A model generated the notes under the pieces. The model ran no database searches, was not told the DNA's origin, and was given only the letters and a program-made list of their open reading frames with translations. Both the position numbers and the translations under genes were made by a program. A stretch of DNA of 64,000 nucleotides, from assembly GCF_030272615.1 (NCBI RefSeq), contig NW_026728925.1, positions 308,001-372,000 of the forward strand, given 5' to 3'. Position 1 is the first letter of the stretch. Each line of letters begins with the position of its first letter. This DNA is from Cryptomeria japonica. Lineage: Eukaryota; Streptophyta; Pinopsida; Cupressales; Cupressaceae. Positions 34,223 to 46,636 of this stretch are shown here, one piece after another.

Positions 34223-36612
34223 AACAATGATGCATAGAGTTACTGTGAATCCAACGCACATAACTAAGATTTTTCGCCACGGAAATCCGCGAGAGCTTTA
34301 CATTATTTGGGTATTTTGTGGTCCATGGTGACAAGGAGAAAGAGAAATATAATTAAATCCCTTGGACACTACTCGCTGACACATTTTAAAACCAGAACGC
34401 TTTCATCCATCTGGATTGCGTAATATGTAATTATTTTTCTGTATTCAAGAATATACATATTCAGCCCAATCAAATCTTAAATATCAAATTTGTTTCATTA
34501 AATATTCGTTTTCTAATTGTTCATTGTTTTCCACATTGAAGTTGGTGTGGTGGTAGCTCTAGTTTGTCGCAGAAATAACGTTTTCCTTTCTATTTCCCAA
34601 TTATCATTGATCTTTTAGTGGTAAACTATCAAACTTATATTGAGTCAAGTTTCCCTATTCCTCTTTGGATATCCCAATTACTTATACAAATTATACATAT
34701 TACTTATTTATACCGTTAATTTAAGTAGCATAGGTCAACTTCTTGTGATATGATTAGTCAAGCAAGGAACCAAGCTCTCCTCCTCAATTGTCATTATTTT
34801 TAGTGAAAATTATTAGTAACAAAAAATGATACGTAGCATTATCTCAAAGGCATCATGCAAACCCTTCACATCTATCTGTGCTACATAATGTTAATTCACT
34901 ACTCACCAAATGTGATATGGTCATACTTTTTCCCTAAACAAAATCAACAACAATCAAAAGTAATGGAATTTTAAACAAGTTAAACACTTATAAAATTAAA
35001 AAATGAAGCCATTAATGCAATGATTTCAAGAAAATAAAGCTATTTAGTACTATTATTATAGCGAGAAGAATAAATGGATTTTATCTCTCTGTTTAGAACA
35101 GATTTCCTTCTAAGGTGAAAATTTTGCAACTAATTTTCCTAAGGTATTTTGTCAAGTTCAATTAGAGGATATAAAATATTGGAGGTGCGTTTTATGTAGT
35201 GCAACTTTCTTGGTACTTGAACTTGACACAAAATAAAAGGATGTTTATGTGCAGTCAAGTATGTCAAGTAGTGCAACTTTCTTGGCACTTGAATTTGGTA
35301 ATTTTTCTAAAGCCAACAAAGTATTTGTGCTTCTTATCTAACTATGAATTTTAGTTCCTTGAATTTTCTTTTAGTTTTGATAGAATCAAGAAAATGCTAA
35401 CTCAATCATATAATATCTAATATTTTGAAGGATAAAGTGCCATGGCTTATCTAACCAATTCGCTAGAATGTTGGAGAAGTTTGAAAAACATATATTGAAT
35501 GGTGTCCTAGCCAAAAGTAGGAATAATATTGAATTTGCTACAAGTAATTTTGGTCTATTGGATTATTTCATTAAAAAATTGCTTGAGACTAGCCTAATGA
35601 ATAAAAATTATATGTTTGGCCTTGCCAAAGTTATTATTTTTAATTGCTTCTTTTTTTAAAACTTTTTGGTTTTCATATGTAAGAAATATTATGTTACTTG
35701 ACCTAAGAAGTTAATTATTAAAAGGAGAAACTATTGTTTACAACTGAAAGTAAGTTAAAATTTCTTTTCTCTTGAATCCCAATATCCTTGAAGTTTTTAA
35801 ACTTTCTCAGCTTACCGCTAAATATTATTTAGACAAGAATAGTGATAGGTTCAAGTAGTTCTTAAGGTATATAATCAATTCTAACATGAAATAAAAGGTG
35901 TTGGATTTTGTTTGAAGAAATAAATTAGAGCCCTTTGAAATTAAGCAATTTGATGGATATTTTAGATTATTTTTCTAGGTACTAGGAATGTACTATAAGA
36001 AGCAAATATGCATATGTCTAATGCGCCTTCTTGTAAATATCCAAAAAATTATGTAAATAGAATATTTAATTATGAGGCAGGGGTTGTAGCGGGATTCCAT
36101 AAATCTATTATAAATTTTAAAATAGCTTACCCTCCTTGTACTTTCATATAGTATCCACTCTTGCACACTTTATTGCAAGCCTTCTCTTTTGAATGGACTA
36201 AGTAGTTAGGAAAGAAACTAGTTTTATACTTCATTTGTGTTAGACATGTTTTTATTGTCTAATTAAAAACAATGCAATTGGATATACATTTGTCTTGTAG
36301 AAGTTATAGATTTTTTATTATTTCTTTACTATCCTTATCCTTAATATACTAGGATTTATATAGCATAAGAATATCTAATTAAGTAATAAATTTTCTTAGT
36401 CCCCCTATTTATCTTTTTGGGTGAAATATTGATAAAATGAAGGATACAATATGTATCATGATTGAAGAACTATAACCATAATTATGGCTATCCTATAGTT
36501 CATCATTACTCGTCTACTTTTATGCCTAACCAAGTGATATCTCTAGTAATCATATGGTACATGTATGAGGTGGATAATATTTTATTTTAAGTAGCATTAG
36601 AAAGATGGTTCC

Positions 36613-37412
36613 TATTAGAGTAAAAGGTTTTATTTACTAAATTAATTTAATCATATTGATTAATTAACTAAGTCACCTTTTCCTTTTTTCACTTAAGCTA
36701 AATTTAGGAAGCTTTTTGGGGAATTTAATAATTATTTTATTTCATGCATTCATCCCTTAGGGTTTGCTTTAGGGTTTTGATCTCCTTTATTAAACAATTG
36801 ATCTCATTGTAATTATTCATTCTGGCAAGTTAATTCATTTGTGATTCTTCTTGCAATTGTCTCCAATTATTCTTGCACTCTCTTGTTTGTAGGATTTTCT
36901 CTTGTACGTGGCAGGTATTTGCATGCAGGCGATTATTGGGCATTGTGGAATTCATCAATCATGAATTCTATCATGGTATCAGAAGTCCAGACCTGATGCA
37001 CCTCATTCATCAAATTTGATATTTTCCTTATGAATATTTTTTGTTTGCATCTTGGGTCAATTTGAATCTCAAAATAAGATCTCTGAGGATTTGAAAATTC
37101 ACCTTTTTTTGTGATCAAGGGGGGCGCCTATTGTTTTGGACCACCACCACCAGTGGTTAGAGACCTCCTCCCCTCCCCGACTGCCCTCCACCACCTCATG
37201 CCATCAACGGACCACCACCGCGCCACCAGTTTCATTGTTAGAAGCCTTTTTGAGCCTATTGGGATTTTTTTGTGATATTGGGAGCAAACAGAGGCGTTCT
37301 TCGATAAACCATATATTGAAGTAGAATTTATTTTAGATTTCATTTCTGGTTTGACCTTTTCTATTTTAGAATTGATGTAAACTTTTGTTTTAATCTTTTC
37401 TATTTTGTTTTA
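36613..37412 (+). mobile_element. Truncated LTR-retrotransposon fragment, unit 5 copy
   Basis: Same fragment as at 441-1240, with no difference seen. Primer-binding site at 36974-36983. Confidence 0.65.
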
Positions 37413-37416
37413 ACCG

Positions 37417-37593
37417 TTATCTCGTCATACTAACTGCCAAAACGAACCTGAAGCAAAGATGCGTGATAAAGAGAGTATATTGTATTTATAAACAGAGTGC
37501 AAGCGTTTGTATAGGTCAAGAGTGATATTCGGTGAAAAAGGGTGAGATTCAAAGTAAAACAATGGAGCGTTGAATTGCAGCATTTTAAGAGGC
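37417..37593 (-). pseudogene. Third peptide-gene relic, unit 5 copy
   Basis: Same relic as at 1245-1421. The private c at 37615 lies just upstream of it. Confidence 0.8.
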
Positions 37594-40500
37594 TCGAGCT
37601 CAAAAGATGCTTTTCTTTTTCTTGAACCAAACAATACAGTAGAAGTTCAATGCATTTTTGGTTTCACCATTTTTCTTTTCATACAACCCTTTATAATTTA
37701 TAAAAACGTTTTTCAATAAATTTTTTAATTTTAACCAAAATTGAAATGGTCAAGCAAAGAAAAAAAATGTTGAATAGCAGCAATGAGTATGCTGATCTTG
37801 AATGCTATTCATTATTGAAAAAGTGTCTTTGATGACAAAGTGGACGTTATGATAAGTACAATAATTGAAAGGATACAATTTTAAAGGAAAAATCTTCAGA
37901 ATCCTATCATCTAAAGTATCATAAATTGATGGAACCTCAAACCGTACATTTTAAAATCTCTCCCAATGGGATGTTTCTTTTGAAATATTTTTTTTGTGTG
38001 CAAGGGTGAGCTAGTCATAGTTCTAGTCTTTTCATGACCCCTTTTCTCCCAAGTACAATAGTTTGGAGTTGAGATGCACTTTCTATTATTCCACTTTGGT
38101 TTTTTGTTCTTCCAATCATGGATCTTTAATTTACATCTTTATGTCTCTTTTACCATTTATTAATAGGTAACATTACCTTTTAGCTATATACCATCATTTC
38201 ATTCTTTCTAGTTGTCCTTTCCTTTATTGATGTTTTGTTATTAGCCTTAATAGCTTAATAATCTTTGATGAGTGACCACTTTAATGAATTGTCAAAATTT
38301 ATTTGTATCCCTTTGTTGTTATTGCATCTATATTCTTTTTTGTTTTCTATGAAGGAAGGTATAGTTAGAACCATTATGGTCCTTGTATCAAGTGTGCATG
38401 TTATAATATGATAGATGATAACTTTCATTTTCTTTATATGTCAATCTAACATCAACAAGAGCATCGCTTATCATAGAATCTACCCACCTATGTGGTACAG
38501 TTGAAAGAACTAACATTTGGCTTGTTGCCAATAGAAATTTTCTATTTGTCTACATGTGTTCAATCCCTTTGTGAGATGTAAGAGGATCATTTGATAATAA
38601 TATGTCATGTTTCTCTAAAGACTTAAAAGGGAGTTTTTGTTTGAGATATCTCATTCTTTGTTGCTTGTGGCCTATGAATTTTTTATGTTGAGGCGTCCCC
38701 CTCCTCTTGTATTATGAGATTTTCCTTGTACCGACAAGTATATATTGATGTGTGATAAGATTCAACATATTTCCCACATCACTTCAACATATACTTGTTG
38801 CAGGTAGCATGTGCCAACTTCTTGTGATATGAGTGCTCCATACATACAACCAACCTCTCCTCCCCAATTGTCAATATTCTTAGTGACAAATAGCTGAAAT
38901 GTGGCATTCTCTTCAATACATCACATAGGCTCTTGAAATCTATATGTGCTAGATAATTTTAATTCACCACTTAGCAATATGTGATATGGTAATAATTATT
39001 TTCTCAAAGAAAATAAACAACAATCATGTAATGAAATTTTTAACAGGTTAAACACTTCGAAAAATTAAAAATTAAACCATTAATGCAATACATTAGAACA
39101 TGGGAATATGTTTGCCATTATTAGAGTGGGAAGAATAAATGGGTTGGTATAGCTCTCCATTGACTAATTTTCCTAAGGTACTGTGTCAACTTCAAAATAA
39201 TGTTTGTATAGTTTTTCAATTCTATTTTATTTAGTGCAGCATTTCTAGTCTTTAAATTTGATGCAAAATGAAAGGGTTTCCATGTGCATTCAAGTATGTC
39301 CTTAACTTCTCCTTTCAATATTAAAAAAAATATATTTTATCTATTTGAGAAAATTTCTTAAGAGGAAGATAAAAAAAAAAATTGTGCTCGTTATCAAACT
39401 ATGATTTTTTGTTCCTTGGGAGATAGATAAAATTTGAGTGATTTGATGAGTTCCATAGAATGATAAACAAATTTGAAAAAGATAAAATTAATGGATGGTG
39501 TCCTAGCGATTCATTTCAAGAACATTCTTGAATTTAGGAAGAATATCAAATTTCCTATATGTAGATGGTATCTATTTGATTATTTATTTAACAAGTTTTT
39601 TGTGCCTAGCATAATGGATAATCATTATAGGTTTCACCTTGTCAATGTAGTTATCCTTAATTTATTCCTTTGTGAATATTTGTTGGGTCTCATATGTAAG
39701 AAATACTATCATAAGACCCATGAAGTTAAATATTTAAAGAGGGTAGAGTTACTTACAAATACAAATAAATTAACAAGTTTTATTTGACCTAACTCCATGT
39801 TTCACTAAAACTAATTCCTTATGAGCTTGCCACTAAATATGGTTGAGACATAATAGTCCTAGGGTGATTTACTTTTGGAGGAATATAATCAAGTCCAATG
39901 TACAGTAAATAGTGTTGAAGACTTGCTCAAGAAATGAACTATAGCCCTTTGAAATTTACAAATTTGAGGGATATTTCAATTCAAATTATTACATATTATG
40001 CTAGGTCCTAGAAATGTAGTGTAATTAATAAATATGCATATGTCTATGACGCTTGTTTTGAATGTTCATTTTTTTTAATGTAAATAGGCTATTTGAGTAT
40101 TTGGACCATGGATCATACAGGGAATATACAAATATATTATTAATTTTAAAATCACTTACCCTCCCTATATCTCCATATGGTATATCACCCTTTTTCACAC
40201 TTTCTTGGAAGCCTTCTCTAGTTAATGGACAAAGTAGGTAGGAAATTAATGGGTTCTATACTTCATCTATGTTAAAGATGTAGTGTTTGTTTGAATGAAC
40301 CCTTTGTGGCTATATATACATTTCTCATCTAGAAATTGTAGAAATTTTTAGTATTTCTTTATTACCCTTATGTTGAATATATTACGATTTTTGTAGAAGA
40401 AGTCTGTCTAATTAAGTAATGAATTTACTTAGTACCCATATTTCTTCTTTTTGGGAAAAGGTTGATGATAATATAGGATACAATATGTATCACTATTGAA

Positions 40501-42325
40501 GAATTGTAATCAAAATTTATGTTTCTCCTATGGTTCCTCATTACTTGTTTCTTTATAACCAACTAATAGTTATAGTAATCATATGGTACATGTATGAGGT
40601 GGATAAATTTCATTCTAAGTAGCATTAGAAAGATAGTTACAACATTACCAATTTGAAGCTGAGAACATCACTATATTATTAAGGGAGTCTTATGATCTTG
40701 TGGCTGGAATGGTGAAAGGTTATGGACTAAAATTGTATAAGAAAATATATTAAAATCCCAAGAATATTATTCATAGAGTGTTCACTAAAATATTGGAAGG
40801 TCTTTTAATAAGAATAAATAATTTGAAGGGGATTATTTGTGAAGGAAATCCATAAAAAACTGAGAGAGATGGTAGGATGGACAATATGGATAGGATGGTA
40901 GGAGCTGAGTTGATGTGGAAGTTGAATGATTTAGGGTATAAATGATGTTTCAATGATATCAAAGACACAATGAAGATATAATAGATTCTATAACTTTTAA
41001 GTTTGGGAAACACACACATAATAAACATGTATTTTTTCCATCCCATTGACGGTAGGAAGAATGTGATAATTAGGCATAGTAGCTTATGGATATTTTTGGA
41101 GACAATTTCATGGAAGATGTAAGGAAAAAAAAATGTTTATAATTCTTCTCTAATAAATCTCTATGGTAGCTAACTACCAATTAAAAGTGTAGAATTTTTG
41201 TGTGAAAAATGGAGATGAAACTCAAATAGCTAACTATCAATTGGCCAAAATATCTAGCTATACTATTGAGGACCAATTTATCATAAATGAGGCACTCAAG
41301 ATAGTTGTCATATTTGTAGTATGTCACTAAAAAAAATGAAAAAGTGTAGGGGACCATGACGCAAAGCTTGAACATATTAAATCTTGGTCCCCACAAAATG
41401 ATTTGAAGCTTTAGGCAAAGCATATGGCCATGAATATTTTATAAAGGGAAAACACACCAGGGAACAATTATAGCTTGCTAATGTGATTGAATAGAACCCA
41501 TTCAATGGTCTTGATTAAATTATTATTGTAAGAGAACTAAAGCTCTAAAGGCGAGCAAAGAACTTGACAATGTATGATTTTAATGTCAACATTATTATGA
41601 AGGAAAAGGTTTCCACATTGTTTTGTTAGAATTCTATCAACTCTTGTTCATGATTCAAATTGTCTTGGCTTCATTAATATTTGGAATCAAATTAACTATG
41701 TGTGCTAAGCACATTACTAAAACCTTTGAACAAGATGAAATTTGTAATGGCCTGCTTCGTCGTGTTTTTCTTAATTTTCCTTTAAATTTTTACATTAAAA
41801 AAATTATATATTACATAAAAATTGGTAAACCCTAACATAATATTTGGAGTGACAAATATACATTATAATGTGTATTAAAGCTTTGGTCAGATCCAAACCA
41901 TAACGTACGGCCTGTTGTAGCAGGCTCATCATATAAGTTGTGTATGTTTTACAAAGCGCGATTAAAATCTTACTAATTTATAATCCTTTCAAGTATTATG
42001 GATAGGCCCTTTCTTAGTTTTCTCAAACACGTAACTTTTTGTGACACCATAGCAAAAGTCTGTTGAAATTTTTTATGTACCTTTCGTGAATCATATTTAA
42101 GATTTGATTAAACTGAATATGTATATTCTTCAATACAAATGAAATTATATCCACTCAAGATAGATGAAAGCGATCTGGCCTTTAAAATGTGTCAGTGGTT
42201 AGTCAATGGCGATAGATGATATTTCTCCCTATCACCGCAGATCTGGATTGAAAAATACGTAAATGTATACTGGGTATCCATGGCAGAATATCTTAATTAG
42301 GTGATTGGATCCACAATAAGTGTAT

Positions 42326-42514
42326 TCAACAGCAACTAGGATCTGGAATGTTGCCTTCACAGTTAGGACACGACGCTAACATCTCCACAATTTCAAGCAG
42401 ATTATCAATGCCTGCATTTGTATTCACTATTTTGTTGAGGATTGGTCGAGCAGAGACAGCGAGGGAAAACACAACGTTGAGCACAAGCAGCAGTGCCATA
42501 ACTTTCAGGAGCAT
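42326..42514 (-). CDS. Small secreted Cys-rich peptide (4-Cys paralogue), unit 5
   Basis: Same gene as at 6154-6342, intact, with Thr32. Confidence 0.75.
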   Translation of the reverse strand: MLLKVMALLLVLNVVFSLAVSARPILNKIVNTNAGIDNLLEIVEMLASCPNCEGNIPDPSCC

Positions 42515-42628
42515 CGATCTCGACAATACTAATTGGCAGAATGAATGTTAACAAATGAAAAAACGTATTCGGTTTAGCGAGATAGAGAGCGAAGATCGAG
42601 AATGGTGATGGATAAACAAGGAAAATCG

Positions 42629-42906
42629 TATTTATAGAGACAGACGACGGCGTGTGAGTATGTTTGATCAAGTCAAAATTAAAATTTGTTCAACTAGGGT
42701 GATATTCAAAGTAAAAAATGGCGCGTGGAACTGCAACATTTCAAGAGGCGACAAAGGGACTTTGAATATCAACATTGACTTATTCATATTGCACGTCAAT
42801 TGTCTTCGCTTTCTATCAAGCATGAAAGCACCTTTAACACCAATATCACCAATTTCAATTTTGACCTATTCAAACATTTGCACTCCATCGTCCATCTCTA
42901 TAAATA
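42629..42906. promoter_or_regulatory. Shared bidirectional promoter, unit 5
   Basis: Same as 6457-6734: both TATA boxes and all four TTGAC cores retained. Confidence 0.7.
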
Positions 42907-43040
42907 CGATTTACCTGGTTTATACATCACCATTCTCGATCTTCGCTCTCTATCTCTTAAAAAATTCACTCGGCTCTTCTTTCTTCATTTGTAAACCAAT
43001 ACGTACGTTTCTTTGCTTGATATTCATTCTGGCAATTAGT

Positions 43041-43265
43041 ATGGAGAGATCGATTCATCTGAAAGTTATGGCAGTGCTGCTCATGCTCAACGCTATGGTT
43101 TTCCTCGCTGTCTCTGCTCGACCAATCCTGACGGAAAAAGTGAATACAAATGCAAGCGTGAACAACAATGATTCAATTGATAATCTGGTTGAAATTGTGG
43201 AGATGTTAGCATCTGGTTCTAACTGTTCAGGCAACATCAAAGATCCTAATTGCCGCAAAAGATAA
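43041..43265 (+). CDS. Small secreted peptide (2-Cys paralogue), unit 5
   Basis: Same gene as at 6869-7093, intact, with Glu2 as in unit 2. Confidence 0.75.
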   Translation: MERSIHLKVMAVLLMLNAMVFLAVSARPILTEKVNTNASVNNNDSIDNLVEIVEMLASGSNCSGNIKDPNCRKR

Positions 43266-45655
43266 AACAATGATGCATAGAGTTACTGTGAATCCAACGC
43301 ACATAACTAAGATTTTTCGCCACGGAAATCCGCGAGAGCTTTACATTATTTGGGTATTTTGTGGTCCATGGTGACAAGGAGAAAGAGAAATATAATTAAA
43401 TCCCTTGGACACTACTCGCTGACACATTTTAAAACCAGAACGCTTTCATCCATCTGGATTGCGTAATATGTAATTATTTTTCTGTATTCAAGAATATACA
43501 TATTCAGCCCAATCAAATCTTAAATATCAAATTTGTTTCATTAAATATTCGTTTTCTAATTGTTCATTGTTTTCCACATTGAAGTTGGTGTGGTGGTAGC
43601 TCTAGTTTGTCGCAGAAATAACGTTTTCCTTTCTATTTCCCAATTATCATTGATCTTTTAGTGGTAAACTATCAAACTTATATTGAGTCAAGTTTCCCTA
43701 TTCCTCTTTGGATATCCCAATTACTTATACAAATTATACATATTACTTATTTATACCGTTAATTTAAGTAGCATAGGTCAACTTCTTGTGATATGATTAG
43801 TCAAGCAAGGAACCAAGCTCTCCTCCTCAATTGTCATTATTTTTAGTGAAAATTATTAGTAACAAAAAATGATACGTAGCATTATCTCAAAGGCATCATG
43901 CAAACCCTTCACATCTATCTGTGCTACATAATGTTAATTCACTACTCACCAAATGTGATATGGTCATACTTTTTCCCTAAACAAAATCAACAACAATCAA
44001 AAGTAATGGAATTTTAAACAAGTTAAACACTTATAAAATTAAAAAATGAAGCCATTAATGCAATGATTTCAAGAAAATAAAGCTATTTAGTACTATTATT
44101 ATAGCGAGAAGAATAAATGGATTTTATCTCTCTGTTTAGAACAGATTTCCTTCTAAGGTGAAAATTTTGCAACTAATTTTCCTAAGGTATTTTGTCAAGT
44201 TCAATTAGAGGATATAAAATATTGGAGGTGCGTTTTATGTAGTGCAACTTTCTTGGTACTTGAACTTGACACAAAATAAAAGGATGTTTATGTGCAGTCA
44301 AGTATGTCAAGTAGTGCAACTTTCTTGGCACTTGAATTTGGTAATTTTTCTAAAGCCAACAAAGTATTTGTGCTTCTTATCTAACTATGAATTTTAGTTC
44401 CTTGAATTTTCTTTTAGTTTTGATAGAATCAAGAAAATGCTAACTCAATCATATAATATCTAATATTTTGAAGGATAAAGTGCCATGGCTTATCTAACCA
44501 ATTCGCTAGAATGTTGGAGAAGTTTGAAAAACATATATTGAATGGTGTCCTAGCCAAAAGTAGGAATAATATTGAATTTGCTACAAGTAATTTTGGTCTA
44601 TTGGATTATTTCATTAAAAAATTGCTTGAGACTAGCGTAATGAATAAAAATTATATGTTTGTCCTTGCCAAAGTTATTATTTTTAATTGCTTCTTTTTTT
44701 AAAACTTTTTGGTTTTCATATGTAAGAAATATTATGTTACTTGACCTAAGAAGTTAATTATTAAAAGGAGAAACTATTGTTTACAACTGAAAGTAAGTTA
44801 AAATTTCTTTTCTCTTGAATCCCAATATCCTTGAAGTTTTTAAACTTTCTCAGCTTACCGCTAAATATTATTTAGACAAGAATAGTGATAGGTTCAAGTA
44901 GTTCTTAAGGTATATAATCAATTCTAACATGAAATAAAAGGTGTTGGATTTTGTTTGAAGAAATAAATTAGAGCCCTTTGAAATTAAGCAATTTGATGGA
45001 TATTTTAGATTATTTTTCTAGGTACTAGGAATGTACTATAAGAAGCAAATATGCATATGTCTAATGCGCCTTCTTGTAAATATCCAAAAAATTATGTAAA
45101 TAGAATATTTAATTATGAGGCAGGGGTTGTAGCGGGATTCCATAAATCTATTATAAATTTTAAAATAGCTTACCCTCCTTGTACTTTCATATAGTATCCA
45201 CTCTTGCACACTTTATTGCAAGCCTTCTCTTTTGAATGGACTAAGTAGTTAGGAAAGAAACTAGTTTTATACTTCATTTGTGTTAGACATGTTTTTATTG
45301 TCTAATTAAAAACAATGCAATTGGATATACATTTGTCTTGTAGAAGTTATAGATTTTTTATTATTTCTTTACTATCCTTATCCTTAATATACTAGGATTT
45401 ATATAGCATAAGAATATCTAATTAAGTAATAAATTTTCTTAGTCCCCCTATTTATCTTTTTGGGTGAAATATTGATAAAATGAAGGATACAATATGTATC
45501 ATGATTGAAGAACTATAACCATAATTATGGCTATCCTATAGTTCATCATTACTCGTCTACTTTTATGCCTAACCAAGTGATATCTCTAGTAATCATATGG
45601 TACATGTATGAGGTGGATAATATTTTATTTTAAGTAGCATTAGAAAGATGGTTCC

Positions 45656-46455
45656 TATTAGAGTAAAAGGTTTTATTTACTAAATTAATTTAATCATATT
45701 GATTAATTAACTAAGTCACCTTTTCCTTTTTTCACTTAAGCTAAATTTAGGAAGCTTTTTGGGGAATTTAATAGTTATTTTATTTCATGCATTCATCCCT
45801 TAGGGTTTGCTTTAGGGTTTTGATCTCCTTTATTAAACAATTGATCTCATTGTAATTATTCATTCTGGCAAGTTAATTCATTTGTGATTCTTCTTGCAAT
45901 TGTCTCCAATTATTCTTGCACTCTCTTGTTTGTAGGATTTTCTCTTGTACGTGGCAGGTATTTGCATGCAGGCGATTATTGGGCATTGTGGAATTCATCA
46001 ATCATGAATTCTATCATGGTATCAGAAGTCCAGACCTGATGCACCTCATTCATCAAATTTGATATTTTCCTTATGAATATTTTTTGTTTGCATCTTGGGT
46101 CAATTTGAATCTCAAAATAAGATCTCTGAGGATTTGAAAATTCACCTTTTTTTGTGATCAAGGGGGGCGCCTATTGTTTTGGACCACCACCACCAGTGGT
46201 TAGAGACCTCCTCCCCTCCCCGACTGCCCTCCACCACCTCATGCCATCAACGGACCACCACCGCGCCACCAGTTTCATTGTTAGAAGCCTTTTTGAGCCT
46301 ATTGGGATTTTTTTGTGATATTGGGAGCAAACAGAGGCGTTCTTCGATAAACCATATATTGAAGTAGAATTTATTTTAGATTTCATTTCTGGTTTGACCT
46401 TTTCTATTTTAGAATTGATGTAAACTTTTTTTTTAATCTTTTCTATTTTGTTTTA
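45656..46455 (+). mobile_element. Truncated LTR-retrotransposon fragment, unit 6 copy
   Basis: Same fragment as at 441-1240, with the two type-C changes seen in unit 3 (g at 45774, t at 46430). Confidence 0.65.
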
Positions 46456-46459
46456 ACCG

Positions 46460-46636
46460 TTATCTCGTCATACTAACTGCCAAAACGAACCTGAAGCAAA
46501 GATGCGTGATAAAGAGAGTATATTGTATTTATAAACAGAGTGCAAGCGTTTGTATAGGTCAAGAGTGATATTCGGTGAAAAAGGGTGAGATTCAAAGTAA
46601 AACAATGGAGCGTTGAATTGCAGCATTTTAAGAGGC
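46460..46636 (-). pseudogene. Third peptide-gene relic, unit 6 copy
   Basis: Same relic as at 1245-1421, with the type-C changes just upstream (46646 and 46658). Confidence 0.8.

Larger units (their letters stand above)
27130..36172. repeat. Tandem unit 4 (type A)
   Basis: Type A at every diagnostic site. It differs from unit 1 only at unit position 103 (window 27232, g instead of c) as far as I could see, and shares that g with unit 7. It begins the second copy of the three-unit higher-order repeat. Block A lies at 29761-31599 and block B at 34725-36612. Confidence 0.98.
36173..45215. repeat. Tandem unit 5 (type B)
   Basis: Type B, carrying the same B bases as unit 2. It has two private bases: c at unit position 1443 (window 37615), where A and B units otherwise have a and C units have g, and t at unit position 5573 (window 41745), where all others have c. 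Block A lies at 38804-40642 and block B at 43768-45655. Confidence 0.98.
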
